Source: an uncultured Acidimicrobiaceae bacterium (GTDB lineage: Bacteria; Actinomycetota; Acidimicrobiia; Spongiisociales; UBA5794). From it: DNA of 38,048 bases. Every line of letters starts with the position of its first letter. Position 1 is the stretch's first letter. The notes below the pieces were generated by a model, which saw nothing but the letters and a program-made list of their open reading frames with translations, was not told where the DNA came from and made no database searches. The translations under genes were made by a program, and so were the position numbers. Of the stretch, positions 13,303 through 22,508 are shown in pieces. The stretch spans positions 1 to 38,048 of the forward strand of contig CAMYKI010000024.1 of the NCBI GenBank assembly GCA_947258985.1, read 5' to 3'.

Positions 13303-13959
13303 ATGCGTGTAATGGCGATTCGGGTATTCATTGTCGATGATCACTTTGTCGTCCGCGCCGGAGTCGCTTCGTACATAGACAGCCAGGCAGACATGTCAAT
13401 GGTTGGCGAAGCGGCCACCTGCGAAGACGCGATCACCGGAGCGGAGAACCTCACCCCTGATGTTGTGCTCATGGACATCCGGCTCGAGGGCTGCTCCGGT
13501 GTTGACGCGTGCCGCAAAATCAAGGAGACGACGCCATCGGTCCGGGTGGTGATGTTCACCACGTACGCCGACCTCGAGCTGCTGCGCTCTTCCATCGAAG
13601 CGGGCGCCTCCGGCTACGTGATCAAGCGGATGGCTCTCAAGTCGCTCGCCGACACGATCAGACGAGTGATGAAGGGCGAGGAGTTGGTGATCGATGACCG
13701 GGCCCAGGCCGCACTCGACGGGGGTGGCGCCGAAGCGCATCTTGCCGAGAAGCTCCGGCGATTGTCCCCCCAGGAGCAACGGGTCTTGTCGCTGATCGCC
13801 GATGGGCTGACCAACCGCCAGATCGCCGACGAGCTCAACCTGGCGGAGAAGACGGTCAAGAACTACGTGTCGGCGCTTCTTCACAAGCTCGATATGACCC
13901 GGCGCGCTGAGGCTGCGGCCTTCCGCGCCGCCATCGACAACATCGACGAGATCAGCTGA
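13303..13959 (+). CDS. Second DosR-like response regulator (NarL/FixJ family)
   Basis: A 218-residue paralogue of the preceding regulator, 67 bp downstream on the same strand. The receiver has D12/D13, phospho-acceptor D58 and K108. The HTH segment reads GLTNRQIADELNLAEKTVKN with the same Lys/Lys/Asn triad (K183, K186, N187), so it may bind the same sites. AGGG lies only two bases before the ATG at 13303 and 11 bases before an in-frame ATG at 13312 (MAIRVFIV), so the exact start is uncertain. Two DosR-like regulators with one kinase suggests branching or a missing second sensor. Confidence 0.9.
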   Translation: MRVMAIRVFIVDDHFVVRAGVASYIDSQADMSMVGEAATCEDAITGAENLTPDVVLMDIRLEGCSGVDACRKIKETTPSVRVVMFTTYADLELLRSSIEAGASGYVIKRMALKSLADTIRRVMKGEELVIDDRAQAALDGGGAEAHLAEKLRRLSPQEQRVLSLIADGLTNRQIADELNLAEKTVKNYVSALLHKLDMTRRAEAAAFRAAIDNIDEIS

Positions 13960-14072
13960 CCAACGGTCTCCTGGGAGCCCACTGAACAATGCGAGTTCTG
14001 ACTCGACAAATACTCCGTAAGCAGACACCTCGCGGTCCCGGCGAGCCCCCACCGCCTCTGCTCAACAGTCTC

Positions 14073-15308
14073 CTAGTTGGATGCCGCTCTCTGCAGCAAG
14101 TAAATCGCACCGTCGGCAGTCAACGCATACATCTCTCCTGCGGCATCAACACCAAATGACGTCAACTTGGTGAAGGTCTCCGACGGAAGCCATTCCCGCG
14201 CACTCCCCAGGCGATCGACACTCCGCACCCATCCTTCGCAGTAGTCGCCGAAGATGAACTGGCCCGCCAACTCGGGCATGGATTCGCCTCTGTAGACATC
14301 ACCACCGGTGATTGAGCAACCATCGTTGTGGGTGTACTCGTATACGGGCAGTACCAGGTCCCGGCCAGCGCACTCACCGCCCCGGAAACACTCCGTACCC
14401 TCCATGATCGACCAGCCGAAATTGGGGTTGCCCTCATTCCATTTCACGAGATTGACTTCTTCAATGCGATTCTGGCCGACGTCGCCTATCCACAGATCGT
14501 CGCCATCAAAAGACCATCTCCATGGGTTGCGCAGCCCGAACGCCCATACCTCCCCGTCGAGATTGCCGTCGGGAATCGAGTATGTCCCGTCTTGCGGGTC
14601 TATTCGAAGCATCGCGCCCAGGAGCGTGTCGCTCCGCTGGCCGTGCCCGAACTGATCGTCTGCGCCGCCACCGTCACCCAACCCAATCCACAGATTGCCG
14701 TCGGGCCCAAAGGCAATCATGCCGCCATTGTGGTTCCCGGCAGGCTGGTCGACCCGCAATACCTCTGAGCCTGATTGGGGATCAACCGTCCCGTCATTCG
14801 CAACGAACTCCGCGATGACAGTGTCACCGTCGCTTGCCGAATAGTGCACAAAGAACCGGCCGTTGCTGTCGTAGCCCGGGTCGAAAGCGAGTCCGAGCAG
14901 ACCCTGTTCACCGCCGAATCTCACGTCGGCCCTGATGTCGAGGAAGACCTGTGGATCGCCGTCGATCACCCATACCACTCCGGGCTGATCGACCACATAG
15001 ATGCGGGCGTCACCGGGAGCGGTGAGCAGCAGGATCGGCTGCTCGAAGCCGTTGGCAAACTCGACTGCTTCAATCTCCAGATCATCCAACGACTGCGCCG
15101 CGGTAGTTGTGGTGGTCGGTGCCGTTGTGCTGGTGGTGGCCGTCGTCTCCGGTGTCGATGTCGAGGTGTCGACGGTCGACGACGCGGCCGTCGTCGATGT
15201 GGTGTCCAGTGGCACGATTACCGGCCCCGCACCGATCTCGCCATCCGCATCTGAGCATCCCGCCATGGTCAGAACTAGAACGAGGGCTATGGGCAGCGTG
15301 GAGCGCAT
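14073..15308 (-). CDS. PQQ-dependent sugar dehydrogenase (soluble GDH-type) lipoprotein
   Basis: A 411-residue secreted lipoprotein: the signal peptide ends in MAGC (C18), then comes a Thr/Ser-rich linker (about residues 36-72) and a six-bladed propeller of the soluble glucose dehydrogenase / GSDH family. Typical blade motifs are present: GGEQGLLGLAFDP, NHNGGMIAFGPDGNLWIGLGDGG, WAFGLRNPWRWSFD and FGDYCEGWV. Such enzymes oxidise aldoses outside the cell with PQQ and pass electrons to the respiratory chain; many homologues have unknown substrates. It is convergent with the regulator genes. Whether this cell makes PQQ cannot be seen here. Confidence 0.88.
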   Translation of the reverse strand: MRSTLPIALVLVLTMAGCSDADGEIGAGPVIVPLDTTSTTAASSTVDTSTSTPETTATTSTTAPTTTTTAAQSLDDLEIEAVEFANGFEQPILLLTAPGDARIYVVDQPGVVWVIDGDPQVFLDIRADVRFGGEQGLLGLAFDPGYDSNGRFFVHYSASDGDTVIAEFVANDGTVDPQSGSEVLRVDQPAGNHNGGMIAFGPDGNLWIGLGDGGGADDQFGHGQRSDTLLGAMLRIDPQDGTYSIPDGNLDGEVWAFGLRNPWRWSFDGDDLWIGDVGQNRIEEVNLVKWNEGNPNFGWSIMEGTECFRGGECAGRDLVLPVYEYTHNDGCSITGGDVYRGESMPELAGQFIFGDYCEGWVRSVDRLGSAREWLPSETFTKLTSFGVDAAGEMYALTADGAIYLLQRAASN

Positions 15309-15345
15309 ACCCAGAAGTTAGTCCACCGTCGCTTCTACTCCGGTT

Positions 15346-16692
15346 TCAGTCCGCACTTATGTCTGCGCCCTCGAAGGACCACCGGTCACGCGAAGCGCGA
15401 GCTTCATCGACATCCACGCGGGCAAGGAGAGCAAGACCGACGAGGAAGAAGGCGGCAACCGAAAGGATGGCCGCACGGCCCGAGCCTGTCGCCGCGCTTA
15501 TGGCACCAAATACGAGCGGCCCGATTCCGGACAATTTGGAGAACACTGAGAAGAACCCGAAGAACTCTGCAGAAGCCTCGGCCGGAATCATGGTCCCATA
15601 GAGGCTGCGCGACAGGGCCTGCACACCACCGAGGACGAATCCAACTATTGCGGCCAATAGCAAAAACCCGGCGGCAGATCCCTCCGGAAGGAAGAAAGCC
15701 ATGACGGCGAGACCCGTCCATACGACGAGGGTGATCATCACGGCCCGCTTCGGCCCGGTGCGCCCGGAGATCAGCCCGAACATCAGGGCGCCGAAGAACG
15801 CTATGAACTGGACGAGAAGGAAGGCCATGGCGATGGTCTCGAGTTCGAGGTTGAGGGTGTCCTCGGCATAAGGACCAGACACCGCGATCACGGTGCCGGT
15901 GCCCGAGTTGTAGATGATGAATGCGATCACGAACAGAAGCAGTTGCGGAAAAGTCCGCAGCTTGCGGATGGTTGCCACCGTGCGATCAAAGCCGATCGAA
16001 ACGTACTTCCGGAGCCCGAGTTGCTCAGCAGGAGGAGGCCCGTCGGCGGGCAGCCGGCTCAGAGCGAATGCAGAGAACCCTATCCACCACAGCCCCGAGC
16101 CGAAGATCCCGATCCGCGCCGCCAGCGCCTCGGTGAGGGTCGCCCCGGATTCGTCGCTCGAGAGCATGATCAGGACGAGGGCAAAGACGAGATATAGGCC
16201 GCCTCCCAGGTAGCCGAGGGCAAAACCCTTCGAGGAGACCTTGTCGATCGTGTCGTCCGTTGCGATTTCGGGCAGGAACCCGTCGTAGAACACGTTGGCT
16301 GCAACAAAGCCGAACTGTCCGACCAGAGTCACCAGCAGGAAGAGCGCCACCTGACCGTCGGGAACAAACGGAGTGATGAGGACAAAAAGCGAACCGAGCA
16401 GCATGAAGCCGCGCAAGTAGCGTTTCTTGGCTTCGGCGTAATCGGCCATCGCTCCCAGGACGGGCATTGCCAGCATGAGGAATATGCTCCCAATTCCAAC
16501 CAGGATTGAGAACAGGGCCTCGCCGGAGAGACCCCAATACCGGTCATCAGGCATGATCGTCCCAGTGAAGAACGCTCCAATCACGGCACCGAAGATCGTG
16601 ATGTAGGCCGAGTTGGCCCAGTCGTACATCGCCCACCCAAAAATGGTGCGGCGGTCGTTCTTGATTGCCCTCGGTTGGGACGTCTCAGCCAT
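15346..16692 (-). CDS. MFS transporter, UMF1 / Atg22-like family
   Basis: A 448-residue integral membrane protein with about 12 hydrophobic segments. The N-terminal GWAMYDWANSAY motif is the hallmark of the UMF1/Atg22 family, whose yeast member exports amino acids from the vacuole. The bacterial substrate is unknown. ATG 16692 follows the motif logic, with the first helix starting about 18 residues in. The gene lies 37 bp upstream of the sugar dehydrogenase on the same strand, so the two may be cotranscribed. Confidence 0.85.
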   Translation of the reverse strand: MAETSQPRAIKNDRRTIFGWAMYDWANSAYITIFGAVIGAFFTGTIMPDDRYWGLSGEALFSILVGIGSIFLMLAMPVLGAMADYAEAKKRYLRGFMLLGSLFVLITPFVPDGQVALFLLVTLVGQFGFVAANVFYDGFLPEIATDDTIDKVSSKGFALGYLGGGLYLVFALVLIMLSSDESGATLTEALAARIGIFGSGLWWIGFSAFALSRLPADGPPPAEQLGLRKYVSIGFDRTVATIRKLRTFPQLLLFVIAFIIYNSGTGTVIAVSGPYAEDTLNLELETIAMAFLLVQFIAFFGALMFGLISGRTGPKRAVMITLVVWTGLAVMAFFLPEGSAAGFLLLAAIVGFVLGGVQALSRSLYGTMIPAEASAEFFGFFSVFSKLSGIGPLVFGAISAATGSGRAAILSVAAFFLVGLALLARVDVDEARASRDRWSFEGADISAD

Positions 16693-16888
16693 TTGGTCGC
16701 ATTCCTTGGTCGCTGACCGTAAATATGCATGGCCAAAGGTAACGCATTGGCGCCGGGCACATGGGAGGAGCCGGGTCTTCCCGCATGATACGAGGGCGAG
16801 GGAACGGACGTCGTCTGATGCGCTACGCCGCCTCCAAAGTGTGCGACGAAGCCACCGGTGCCGACTCCTCTACGGCACGGTTGCGTCC

Positions 16889-17923
16889 TCAGCGAGGGCG
16901 AAGCGCCAGGGCGCGGACCTCGATCAGTTTCATCGACAGCCATCCGGCCACTGTGGTCAATGCAACGGCGAGAGCCATCGAGGCAGCGAACCCAACGGCT
17001 CCGATGAGAAGCTGCTGGATCGGGAACGCCCACAGGTAGACGCCGTAACTGATGTCGCCAGTGCGTGCGACGACAGTGCCCAGGCGCGATGCGCGGGACC
17101 CAAGTCCCAGAACGACGATGGGAAGAGCCACCCAGAGGATCGGTCGGCTCGCTTCAACGCTGAGGACTGCACCGAGTCCGAGCATCGCTCCGGCCGAAAT
17201 GACAGCGGTGTTCGTCAAGCGAGACAACATGCCGTACGCGTAGATAGTCGCGCCTGTGAAGAACGTTGCGCCGAGCCCAAGCGCCAGCGCGAATGAGGAA
17301 GCAGTCGGATCGGGGGCGACGAACCACAGGAATCCGCTGGCCACGGCGAGAACGGGGAAGGTGATCCGTGAGCGGTCTGGGAGCAATAGCACTCCGATGC
17401 CGAGGACGGCGTACATCGCGAGCTCGAGAGGCAGTGACCACAACGAGAGATTCACCGTGGAACCAAGGTTGTCGGCGAACACACCCGGCAGGTCGTATTG
17501 GATTCCGAAGATGAGAAGGGCATTCTTCAGGTAGGACCAGGTCCGCAGATCGGCGAAGTATTCGGGAATCTCGTGCACTGTTGCAAGAGGACCAATGACG
17601 AAAACGGTCAGCAGAACCGTAGCGAACAAGGCAGGGAAGATTCGCAAGCTCCGTTTGGCCCAATAGCGAAGAGTGTCAGGATTGCGGAACCAACTCCCGG
17701 CGATGAAATAGCCGCTAATGGCGAAGAACACATAGATGCAGAACGGCCCGAGTTGGCCATACGCACCGACCGTAGGCTGAGGTCGCCCATCCACCAGGAA
17801 GTGATGGCTGACCAGCACTCCAAAAGCAGCGAGAAGCCGGATTGCATCGAAACTTGTCTGAGCGCGAGGAGCCAAACCCTGCTTTTCGGTATGAGCTTGC
17901 ACCGCCATCGCCTTCTGACCCAT
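16889..17923 (-). CDS. Acyltransferase 3 family membrane protein (OafA/YrhL-like)
   Basis: A 344-residue multi-pass protein with about 10 hydrophobic helices. The N-terminal FDAIRLLAAFGVLVSHHF segment contains the conserved R and the catalytic His region (H40/H41), and FFAISGYFIAG is the second family signature. Such proteins move acetyl or other acyl groups across the membrane to O-acylate surface sugars or other envelope molecules. There is no C-terminal SGNH domain. An alternative ATG lies at 17908 after AGAAGG. Flanking genes give no clue to the acceptor. Confidence 0.87.
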   Translation of the reverse strand: MGQKAMAVQAHTEKQGLAPRAQTSFDAIRLLAAFGVLVSHHFLVDGRPQPTVGAYGQLGPFCIYVFFAISGYFIAGSWFRNPDTLRYWAKRSLRIFPALFATVLLTVFVIGPLATVHEIPEYFADLRTWSYLKNALLIFGIQYDLPGVFADNLGSTVNLSLWSLPLELAMYAVLGIGVLLLPDRSRITFPVLAVASGFLWFVAPDPTASSFALALGLGATFFTGATIYAYGMLSRLTNTAVISAGAMLGLGAVLSVEASRPILWVALPIVVLGLGSRASRLGTVVARTGDISYGVYLWAFPIQQLLIGAVGFAASMALAVALTTVAGWLSMKLIEVRALALRPR

Positions 17924-18038
17924 TCGGTTGCATCGGCACGATTACTCGATCGCATGAAGGAGAACCTCGACCCGCCGGCTCTTTTTGGCGCTACAGGGTG
18001 CGAAATGGCCGTGGGGCGCGGCGGAAAGCCGTCCCGCA

Positions 18039-18851
18039 TCAGCCCTGAACGGCGTCCGGCGTCGCCTCGGTTCGATCGATCAGAGAACGAAGAGCCTCGT
18101 TGACCGCAGCGGGGGATTCGATAGGCGACAAATGACCCGAACCGGGGATCACCGTCAGCGATGCATCGGGGAGAGCGTCTGCCATGGCGGCTGCTTCCTC
18201 CGGCGGGGTGACTTCATCCATCTCACCCACCACCACGGCGGCGGGCACCGTTACCCTCCGCAGCACCTCACTGCGGTCGGCACGATCCCGCATGCCGCCG
18301 AGCGCTCCGACGATGGTCTCGTAGAGGCATCCTTCGACCATCGAACGAACTCGTGCTCTTGCAGATATCGAAGCATCTGGTCCCAGAAGCCCGCTCTCCA
18401 TGGCTACGGCGATGGCGCTTCTGCCCTCATCGATGACACGAACCGCCATGGCATCGCGGCCTGCTTTCGCCTCGTCAGAATCCGCACCGGCACGAGTATC
18501 TATCAGTGCAAGGGAGCGCACCCGGTCGGGAAACATGTCGGCAAACGCCATTGCGGCGTATCCGCCCATGGAGAGTCCGATGATGTCGGCCTTCTCAGCA
18601 GAGACGAGATCGAGGACCGCCGCACAGTCTTCGGCGTGCTGTTCCATGGTGAGCGGTGCTCCGGTCACCGGCGCCGATCTGCCAAACCCGCGCAGATCGG
18701 GTGCGATACAGCGCCGAATGTCGGATAGATACGCCAACTGCTCGATCCACATCGTCGAATCGAGCGGGAACCCATGAATGAACAAGGCCACCGGACCGGT
18801 ACCGGCTTGCCTGATATGCAATCGGGTGTCGTTGACCTCTGCGTACGGCAT
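18039..18851 (-). CDS. Alpha/beta hydrolase (3-oxoadipate enol-lactonase-like)
   Basis: A 270-residue single-domain hydrolase. The oxyanion HGFPLD stretch (26-31), the nucleophile elbow GLSMGG (S94), acid D212 in GEMDEVTP and H240 in GSGHLSP make a complete catalytic triad. Overall form resembles PcaD-like lactonases and haloperoxidase-like esterases, but no other aromatic-degradation gene is nearby, so the substrate is open. The ATG at 18851 has AGGAAGGGG upstream; an open extension to 19184 in the same frame lies inside the neighbouring hypothetical gene and is spurious. Confidence 0.88.
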   Translation of the reverse strand: MPYAEVNDTRLHIRQAGTGPVALFIHGFPLDSTMWIEQLAYLSDIRRCIAPDLRGFGRSAPVTGAPLTMEQHAEDCAAVLDLVSAEKADIIGLSMGGYAAMAFADMFPDRVRSLALIDTRAGADSDEAKAGRDAMAVRVIDEGRSAIAVAMESGLLGPDASISARARVRSMVEGCLYETIVGALGGMRDRADRSEVLRRVTVPAAVVVGEMDEVTPPEEAAAMADALPDASLTVIPGSGHLSPIESPAAVNEALRSLIDRTEATPDAVQG

Positions 18852-18862
18852 CTGGCCCCTTC

Positions 18863-19285
18863 CTAGAGTTTTCGCCTGCGCATCTCTTCGATGATCGCGG
18901 CGTCGCTGTAGCTCATGATTGCAGGTTCCCAATCGACACCCTGGGCCGGTGCGTCGGCGATCTCCTGCAGCAGTTCCGATACCCGGTCGCGGAGAGTACG
19001 AGCCCACGCTCGGCCACTCGCGGTCTGCTCCGGGGTGAGAGTGCCATCGCCGTTTGCGACAAAAATTCGCGCCTCGATCTGTGGATTGGCCCGCGACCCC
19101 TTTTCGCCGTAGACCATGATCACCGAACCGACCGGGACATCCTGAATTCCGCCGGCGGCGATGAACTCGCCGTCGAATGCCCACCCCGAAGACTTCGTCT
19201 CATCGACGTTTTCGATGATCTTCGCCCAGTTCTTGCGTCTAGCGTCGCCGACGAGGGGTACTTCCACTGCAATCATCGGAATCAT
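18863..19285 (-). CDS. Conserved-looking hypothetical protein
   Basis: A 140-residue soluble protein that I do not recognise. It has no signal peptide, membrane segment or cysteine. The first half looks beta-rich (FIAAGGIQDVPVGSVIMVYGEKGSR, NPQIEARIFVANGDGTL). The second half is helical (RAWARTLRDRVSELLQEIAD and DAAIIEEMRRRKL). It ends 11 bp before the alpha/beta hydrolase start on the same strand, so they probably form one transcript. A later start at 19276 is possible. Confidence 0.75.
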   Translation of the reverse strand: MIPMIAVEVPLVGDARRKNWAKIIENVDETKSSGWAFDGEFIAAGGIQDVPVGSVIMVYGEKGSRANPQIEARIFVANGDGTLTPEQTASGRAWARTLRDRVSELLQEIADAPAQGVDWEPAIMSYSDAAIIEEMRRRKL

Positions 19286-19342
19286 GGCGCCACTGTAGAT
19301 GGCTGCAGAGACACCCCACCCACGTTCCGGGCGAAAAGGGAG

Positions 19343-20788
19343 CTATCCGGAATCGCTGTGCCGGTCGAGGAACTCGTAGATCTCGCTGGTGTCCACACCT
19401 GGAATCGTCTCCACCGGCATCGCCGCCAGGACGTGACTATTCGGCCTGACCGAGGGGAAGGCCCACCCTTCCCACCGCTCGGCGAGATCGCTGCTGGGCC
19501 GGCGGCAGCATACGGCGTCGGGACATTTCGAGACGGACCGCCTATCGGTCTCTCGACCGCGGAAGTACTGGGCATGCTTGAACATGACCCCGATGGTGAT
19601 GGCGTGGGGAGGCCGGCGGCTGTCGTCGACCCTGGTGGTACACCAGAACGTCCCGCCGGGGGTGTCGGTGTACTGGTGATGTATCGAGTAGCGATCTTCG
19701 GAATGAAATACTTGTCGCGTGCCCCATTCACGGCATAGCCGCTGACCTTCGATCGCACCCACAGAATTGCGAGGGAACGGGACACCGTCGTTCTCGTATG
19801 CCTTCCAGATGATCCCCAGTTCATCTGATCTGACGAAGTGCACCGGCAGATCAAGATGGTGGGTAACCAGATTGGTGAACCGATGGGCTGCCATTTCGTA
19901 TGACACATAGAAAGCATCCCGGATGTCCTCGACTGCCAGATCACGTTCCGTCTTTGCCTTGTGGAGAAATGGAACCAGCGATACCTCCGGCATCAGCGCG
20001 GCTCCGGCGAAGTAGTTCGACTCGACCCGCTGCCTCAGGAACTCGGCGAAATCCGTCGGCTCCGGATGGTCAAGAGCGAAATGCCCCAAGGTTTGGAGCA
20101 CCACGGATCTGCTGGCACGCACCGAGATCGAATCGCGTTGCGGTATGTATATCCGTCGGTTCCGCATGTCGGTCAGCGACAGAACTGCAGATGGAAGCTC
20201 GCGTGATCGATGAACGGCGAATCCGAACTGAGCCGCCATCGCCTGGATGGTTCCTTCGGTGAAGCCTCCACCCGTGTAACCAGCGCCGGATACAGCGGCG
20301 GCAGCCACGCTCTCGATCTCTTCGAAGTAGTTGCCCCGCTGGCGCATCTCGGCGCGCAGTTCGGAGTTGGCGATACGAGCCTCTTCCCTCGTGGCCATCG
20401 TGGCTTGGGCCCGACCTTTCAACTCGCCATACAGCCCGAGGACGTGTTCGAGCGCAACATCGGGGATCTTTGCGTTCGGCTTCAGTAGCGGCAGATCGAG
20501 GTCCTGATAGACCGGGTCGTCCTGAGCGCGGGCCACGCCAATCTCGAGACGAGATCGCTTCGACGGTGCATCTTGGAGGAGTAGCTCACCCGCTCCGACG
20601 TCGAGGGCCTCCGCAAGCGCGTTGATGAGCCCCAAGCGAGGTTCCTTGCGGCCGTTCTCGAGCATCGAGAGATACGGGGCGGGCTTGCCGACCGCCTCTC
20701 CAAGCTGGTCGAGGGTGAGACCGGCGCGACGCCGGTAGTAGCGAACGCGGTGACCGAGTATCAATGGATCAATGCTGTCTTGTACCAT
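19343..20788 (-). CDS. ramB: RamB/ScfR-type XRE regulator with degenerate ImmA/IrrE domain
   Basis: A 481-residue regulator: an N-terminal XRE HTH (about residues 9-65), a central helical region, an ImmA/IrrE (DUF955)-like domain and a C-terminal Cys-containing region (SKCPDAVCCRRP) as in short-chain fatty acyl-responsive regulators. RamB controls aceA/aceB in Corynebacterium. Here the gene is divergent from aceB-aceA, supporting the same role in acetate or fatty-acid metabolism. The metallopeptidase motif is degenerate: LGHFALDH lacks the usual His-Glu, so it is probably a sensor, not a protease. The ATG at 20788 is preferred to a TTG at 20797. Confidence 0.88.
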   Translation of the reverse strand: MVQDSIDPLILGHRVRYYRRRAGLTLDQLGEAVGKPAPYLSMLENGRKEPRLGLINALAEALDVGAGELLLQDAPSKRSRLEIGVARAQDDPVYQDLDLPLLKPNAKIPDVALEHVLGLYGELKGRAQATMATREEARIANSELRAEMRQRGNYFEEIESVAAAAVSGAGYTGGGFTEGTIQAMAAQFGFAVHRSRELPSAVLSLTDMRNRRIYIPQRDSISVRASRSVVLQTLGHFALDHPEPTDFAEFLRQRVESNYFAGAALMPEVSLVPFLHKAKTERDLAVEDIRDAFYVSYEMAAHRFTNLVTHHLDLPVHFVRSDELGIIWKAYENDGVPFPRNSVGAIEGQRLCREWGTRQVFHSEDRYSIHHQYTDTPGGTFWCTTRVDDSRRPPHAITIGVMFKHAQYFRGRETDRRSVSKCPDAVCCRRPSSDLAERWEGWAFPSVRPNSHVLAAMPVETIPGVDTSEIYEFLDRHSDSG

Positions 20789-20817
20789 GAATAGCAACGA
20801 TAGATGCTCTTGTCGAT

Positions 20818-20833
20818 AAGATCCATCGATCTT
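20818..20833. promoter_or_regulatory. Inverted repeat AAGATC-CATC-GATCTT in the ramB/aceB divergent promoter
   Basis: A perfect 6-bp inverted repeat around four bases lies in the 110-bp gap between divergent starts 20788 and 20899. It is a candidate operator for the RamB-like regulator. The sequence does not resemble the TTTGCAAA-type RamB sites known from Corynebacterium, so the assignment is tentative. Confidence 0.35.
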
Positions 20834-20898
20834 TCACTCCGATTGGCTTGCTCCCCCAGCTGACGATGGTGGAATTGGCACACACGACAGGGAGTGAC

Positions 20899-22482
20899 AT
20901 GGCGGTAGACATCCAGGCGGCGCTTGCGGACCGGTTTGACACAGTGCTCACCGCAGATGCGCTCGAGTTCGTAGAAACCCTGCACCAACAGTTTGACGAT
21001 CGACGACGCGCTCTTCTCGACGCCCGCGCCATCCGCCAGCGGAAACTCGACGGCGGAGAGATGCCCGACTTCCTCGAGGAAACCGCCGATATCCGAGAGT
21101 CGCGTTGGCAGGTCGCCGCGCCTCCGCCGGATCTACTCGATCGCCGGGTCGAGATCACCGGACCCGTGGAACGCAAGATGATGATCAACGCCCTCAACTC
21201 CGGGGCGCGGGTCTTCATGGCCGACTTCGAGGACAGCGCGTCACCGACATGGGACAACATGATCGGCGGTCAGGTCAACCTCATGGATGCGGTGCGTCGC
21301 ACCATCGAGTACGACGCACCCGACGGGAGGGAGTATCGCCTCAACGCAGAGGTCGCCACGTTGATGGTTCGGCCGCGGGGTTGGCATCTCCCGGAAAAGC
21401 ATGTGCTGATCGACGGAGCTCCCGTCTCCGGGAGCCTCTTTGATTTCGGGCTGTACTTCTTCCACAACGCCGCCGAGCTGTTGCGGAGAGGCAGCGGACC
21501 GTACTTCTACCTTCCCAAGCTGGAGAGCCATCTGGAGGCCCGGCTGTGGAATGACGTTTTTGTGGCGGCGCAGGAACTCCTCGGGCTCCCCCGAGGCACC
21601 ATCCGGGCAACCGTCCTCATCGAGACGGTCCTTGCAGCGTTCGAGATGGATGAGATCCTCTACGAGCTGAAAGAGCATTCCTCCGGCCTCAACGCAGGTC
21701 GATGGGACTATCAGTTCTCTCTCATCAAGAAGTTCCGCAACCGACCAGAGATGCTCCTACCCGATCGGGCGCGCGTCACGATGACGGTGCCGTTCATGAA
21801 GGCCTATACGGATCTGCTGATCAAGACGTGCCACCTACGGGGTGCCCACGCCATGGGCGGGATGGCAGCTTTCATCCCAAGCAGGAGGGATGAGGAAATC
21901 AATCGCAGAGCGTTTGCAAAAGTGCGCGAGGACAAAGAGCTTGAATCGCGCAACGGACACGATGGAACCTGGGTCGCCCACCCTGATCTGGTAGCGCTGG
22001 CGACCGAAGTGTTCGATGAGGTTCTGGGCTCGGACCCGAACCAGATCTCCGTGCAGCGCACCGACGTCGTTCCCAACGCCGCAGCGTTGCTCGATGTGTC
22101 GGTTCCCGATGGGGCCATCACCGACGGCGGGGTGCGGATGAACGTCGATGTGGCAATCCAGTACCTGGCTTCGTGGCTGCGGGGCAACGGGGCTGCCGGC
22201 ATCTACAACCTCATGGAGGACGCAGCAACGGCCGAGATCTCCCGATCCCAGCTGTGGCAATGGCTACACAACGACGTGACCACGGTGGAGGGCACGCCGA
22301 TTACGGCAGAGACCATCCACCGCATCGCCGACGAGGAACTCGCAAGGATGCGCGACGAGTTCGGTGAGGCCAACTTCGCAATCGGACGATTCGATGAAGC
22401 CCGCAGGCTTCTCGAGGAGGTAGCAATCAACCCTGAGTTCCCGGAATTTCTGACACTGCCGGCCTACGAGCTAATCGCCTGA
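20899..22482 (+). CDS. aceB: Malate synthase A
   Basis: A 527-residue glyoxylate-bypass enzyme condensing glyoxylate with acetyl-CoA to malate. The A-type signatures are present: [11 protein letters not shown] (magnesium region), [14 protein letters not shown], and the catalytic region [13 protein letters not shown]. Length is normal for the 530-540-residue A isoform rather than the 720-residue G isoform common in actinobacteria. The frame is open to 20848, but the ATG at 20899 has AGGGAG four bases upstream. Isocitrate lyase follows after 26 bp, and the ramB-like regulator is divergent. Confidence 0.95.
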   Translation: MAVDIQAALADRFDTVLTADALEFVETLHQQFDDRRRALLDARAIRQRKLDGGEMPDFLEETADIRESRWQVAAPPPDLLDRRVEITGPVERKMMINALNSGARVFMADFEDSASPTWDNMIGGQVNLMDAVRRTIEYDAPDGREYRLNAEVATLMVRPRGWHLPEKHVLIDGAPVSGSLFDFGLYFFHNAAELLRRGSGPYFYLPKLESHLEARLWNDVFVAAQELLGLPRGTIRATVLIETVLAAFEMDEILYELKEHSSGLNAGRWDYQFSLIKKFRNRPEMLLPDRARVTMTVPFMKAYTDLLIKTCHLRGAHAMGGMAAFIPSRRDEEINRRAFAKVREDKELESRNGHDGTWVAHPDLVALATEVFDEVLGSDPNQISVQRTDVVPNAAALLDVSVPDGAITDGGVRMNVDVAIQYLASWLRGNGAAGIYNLMEDAATAEISRSQLWQWLHNDVTTVEGTPITAETIHRIADEELARMRDEFGEANFAIGRFDEARRLLEEVAINPEFPEFLTLPAYELIA

Positions 22483-22508
22483 GGGCACCAACCCAACGAG
22501 GAGAGAAC

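Noticed and set aside
12429..13331. 300-codon minus-strand frame antisense to the DosR-like gene
   Set aside because: A mirror of codon bias; the plus-strand protein has complete receiver and HTH motifs.
14029..14045. CTCGC-GGTCCCG-GCGAG as a terminator between the second DosR-like gene and the sugar dehydrogenase gene
   Set aside because: Only a 5-bp stem with no T-tract; too weak to list as a terminator.
17498..18103. Plus-strand frame of 201 codons across the acyltransferase gene start and the hydrolase end
   Set aside because: It overlaps two supported minus-strand genes, has no recognisable domain and unlikely composition.
18852..19184. N-terminal extension of the alpha/beta hydrolase
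   Set aside because: It overlaps the hypothetical gene at 18863-19285; AGGAAGGGG before ATG 18851 fixes the start.
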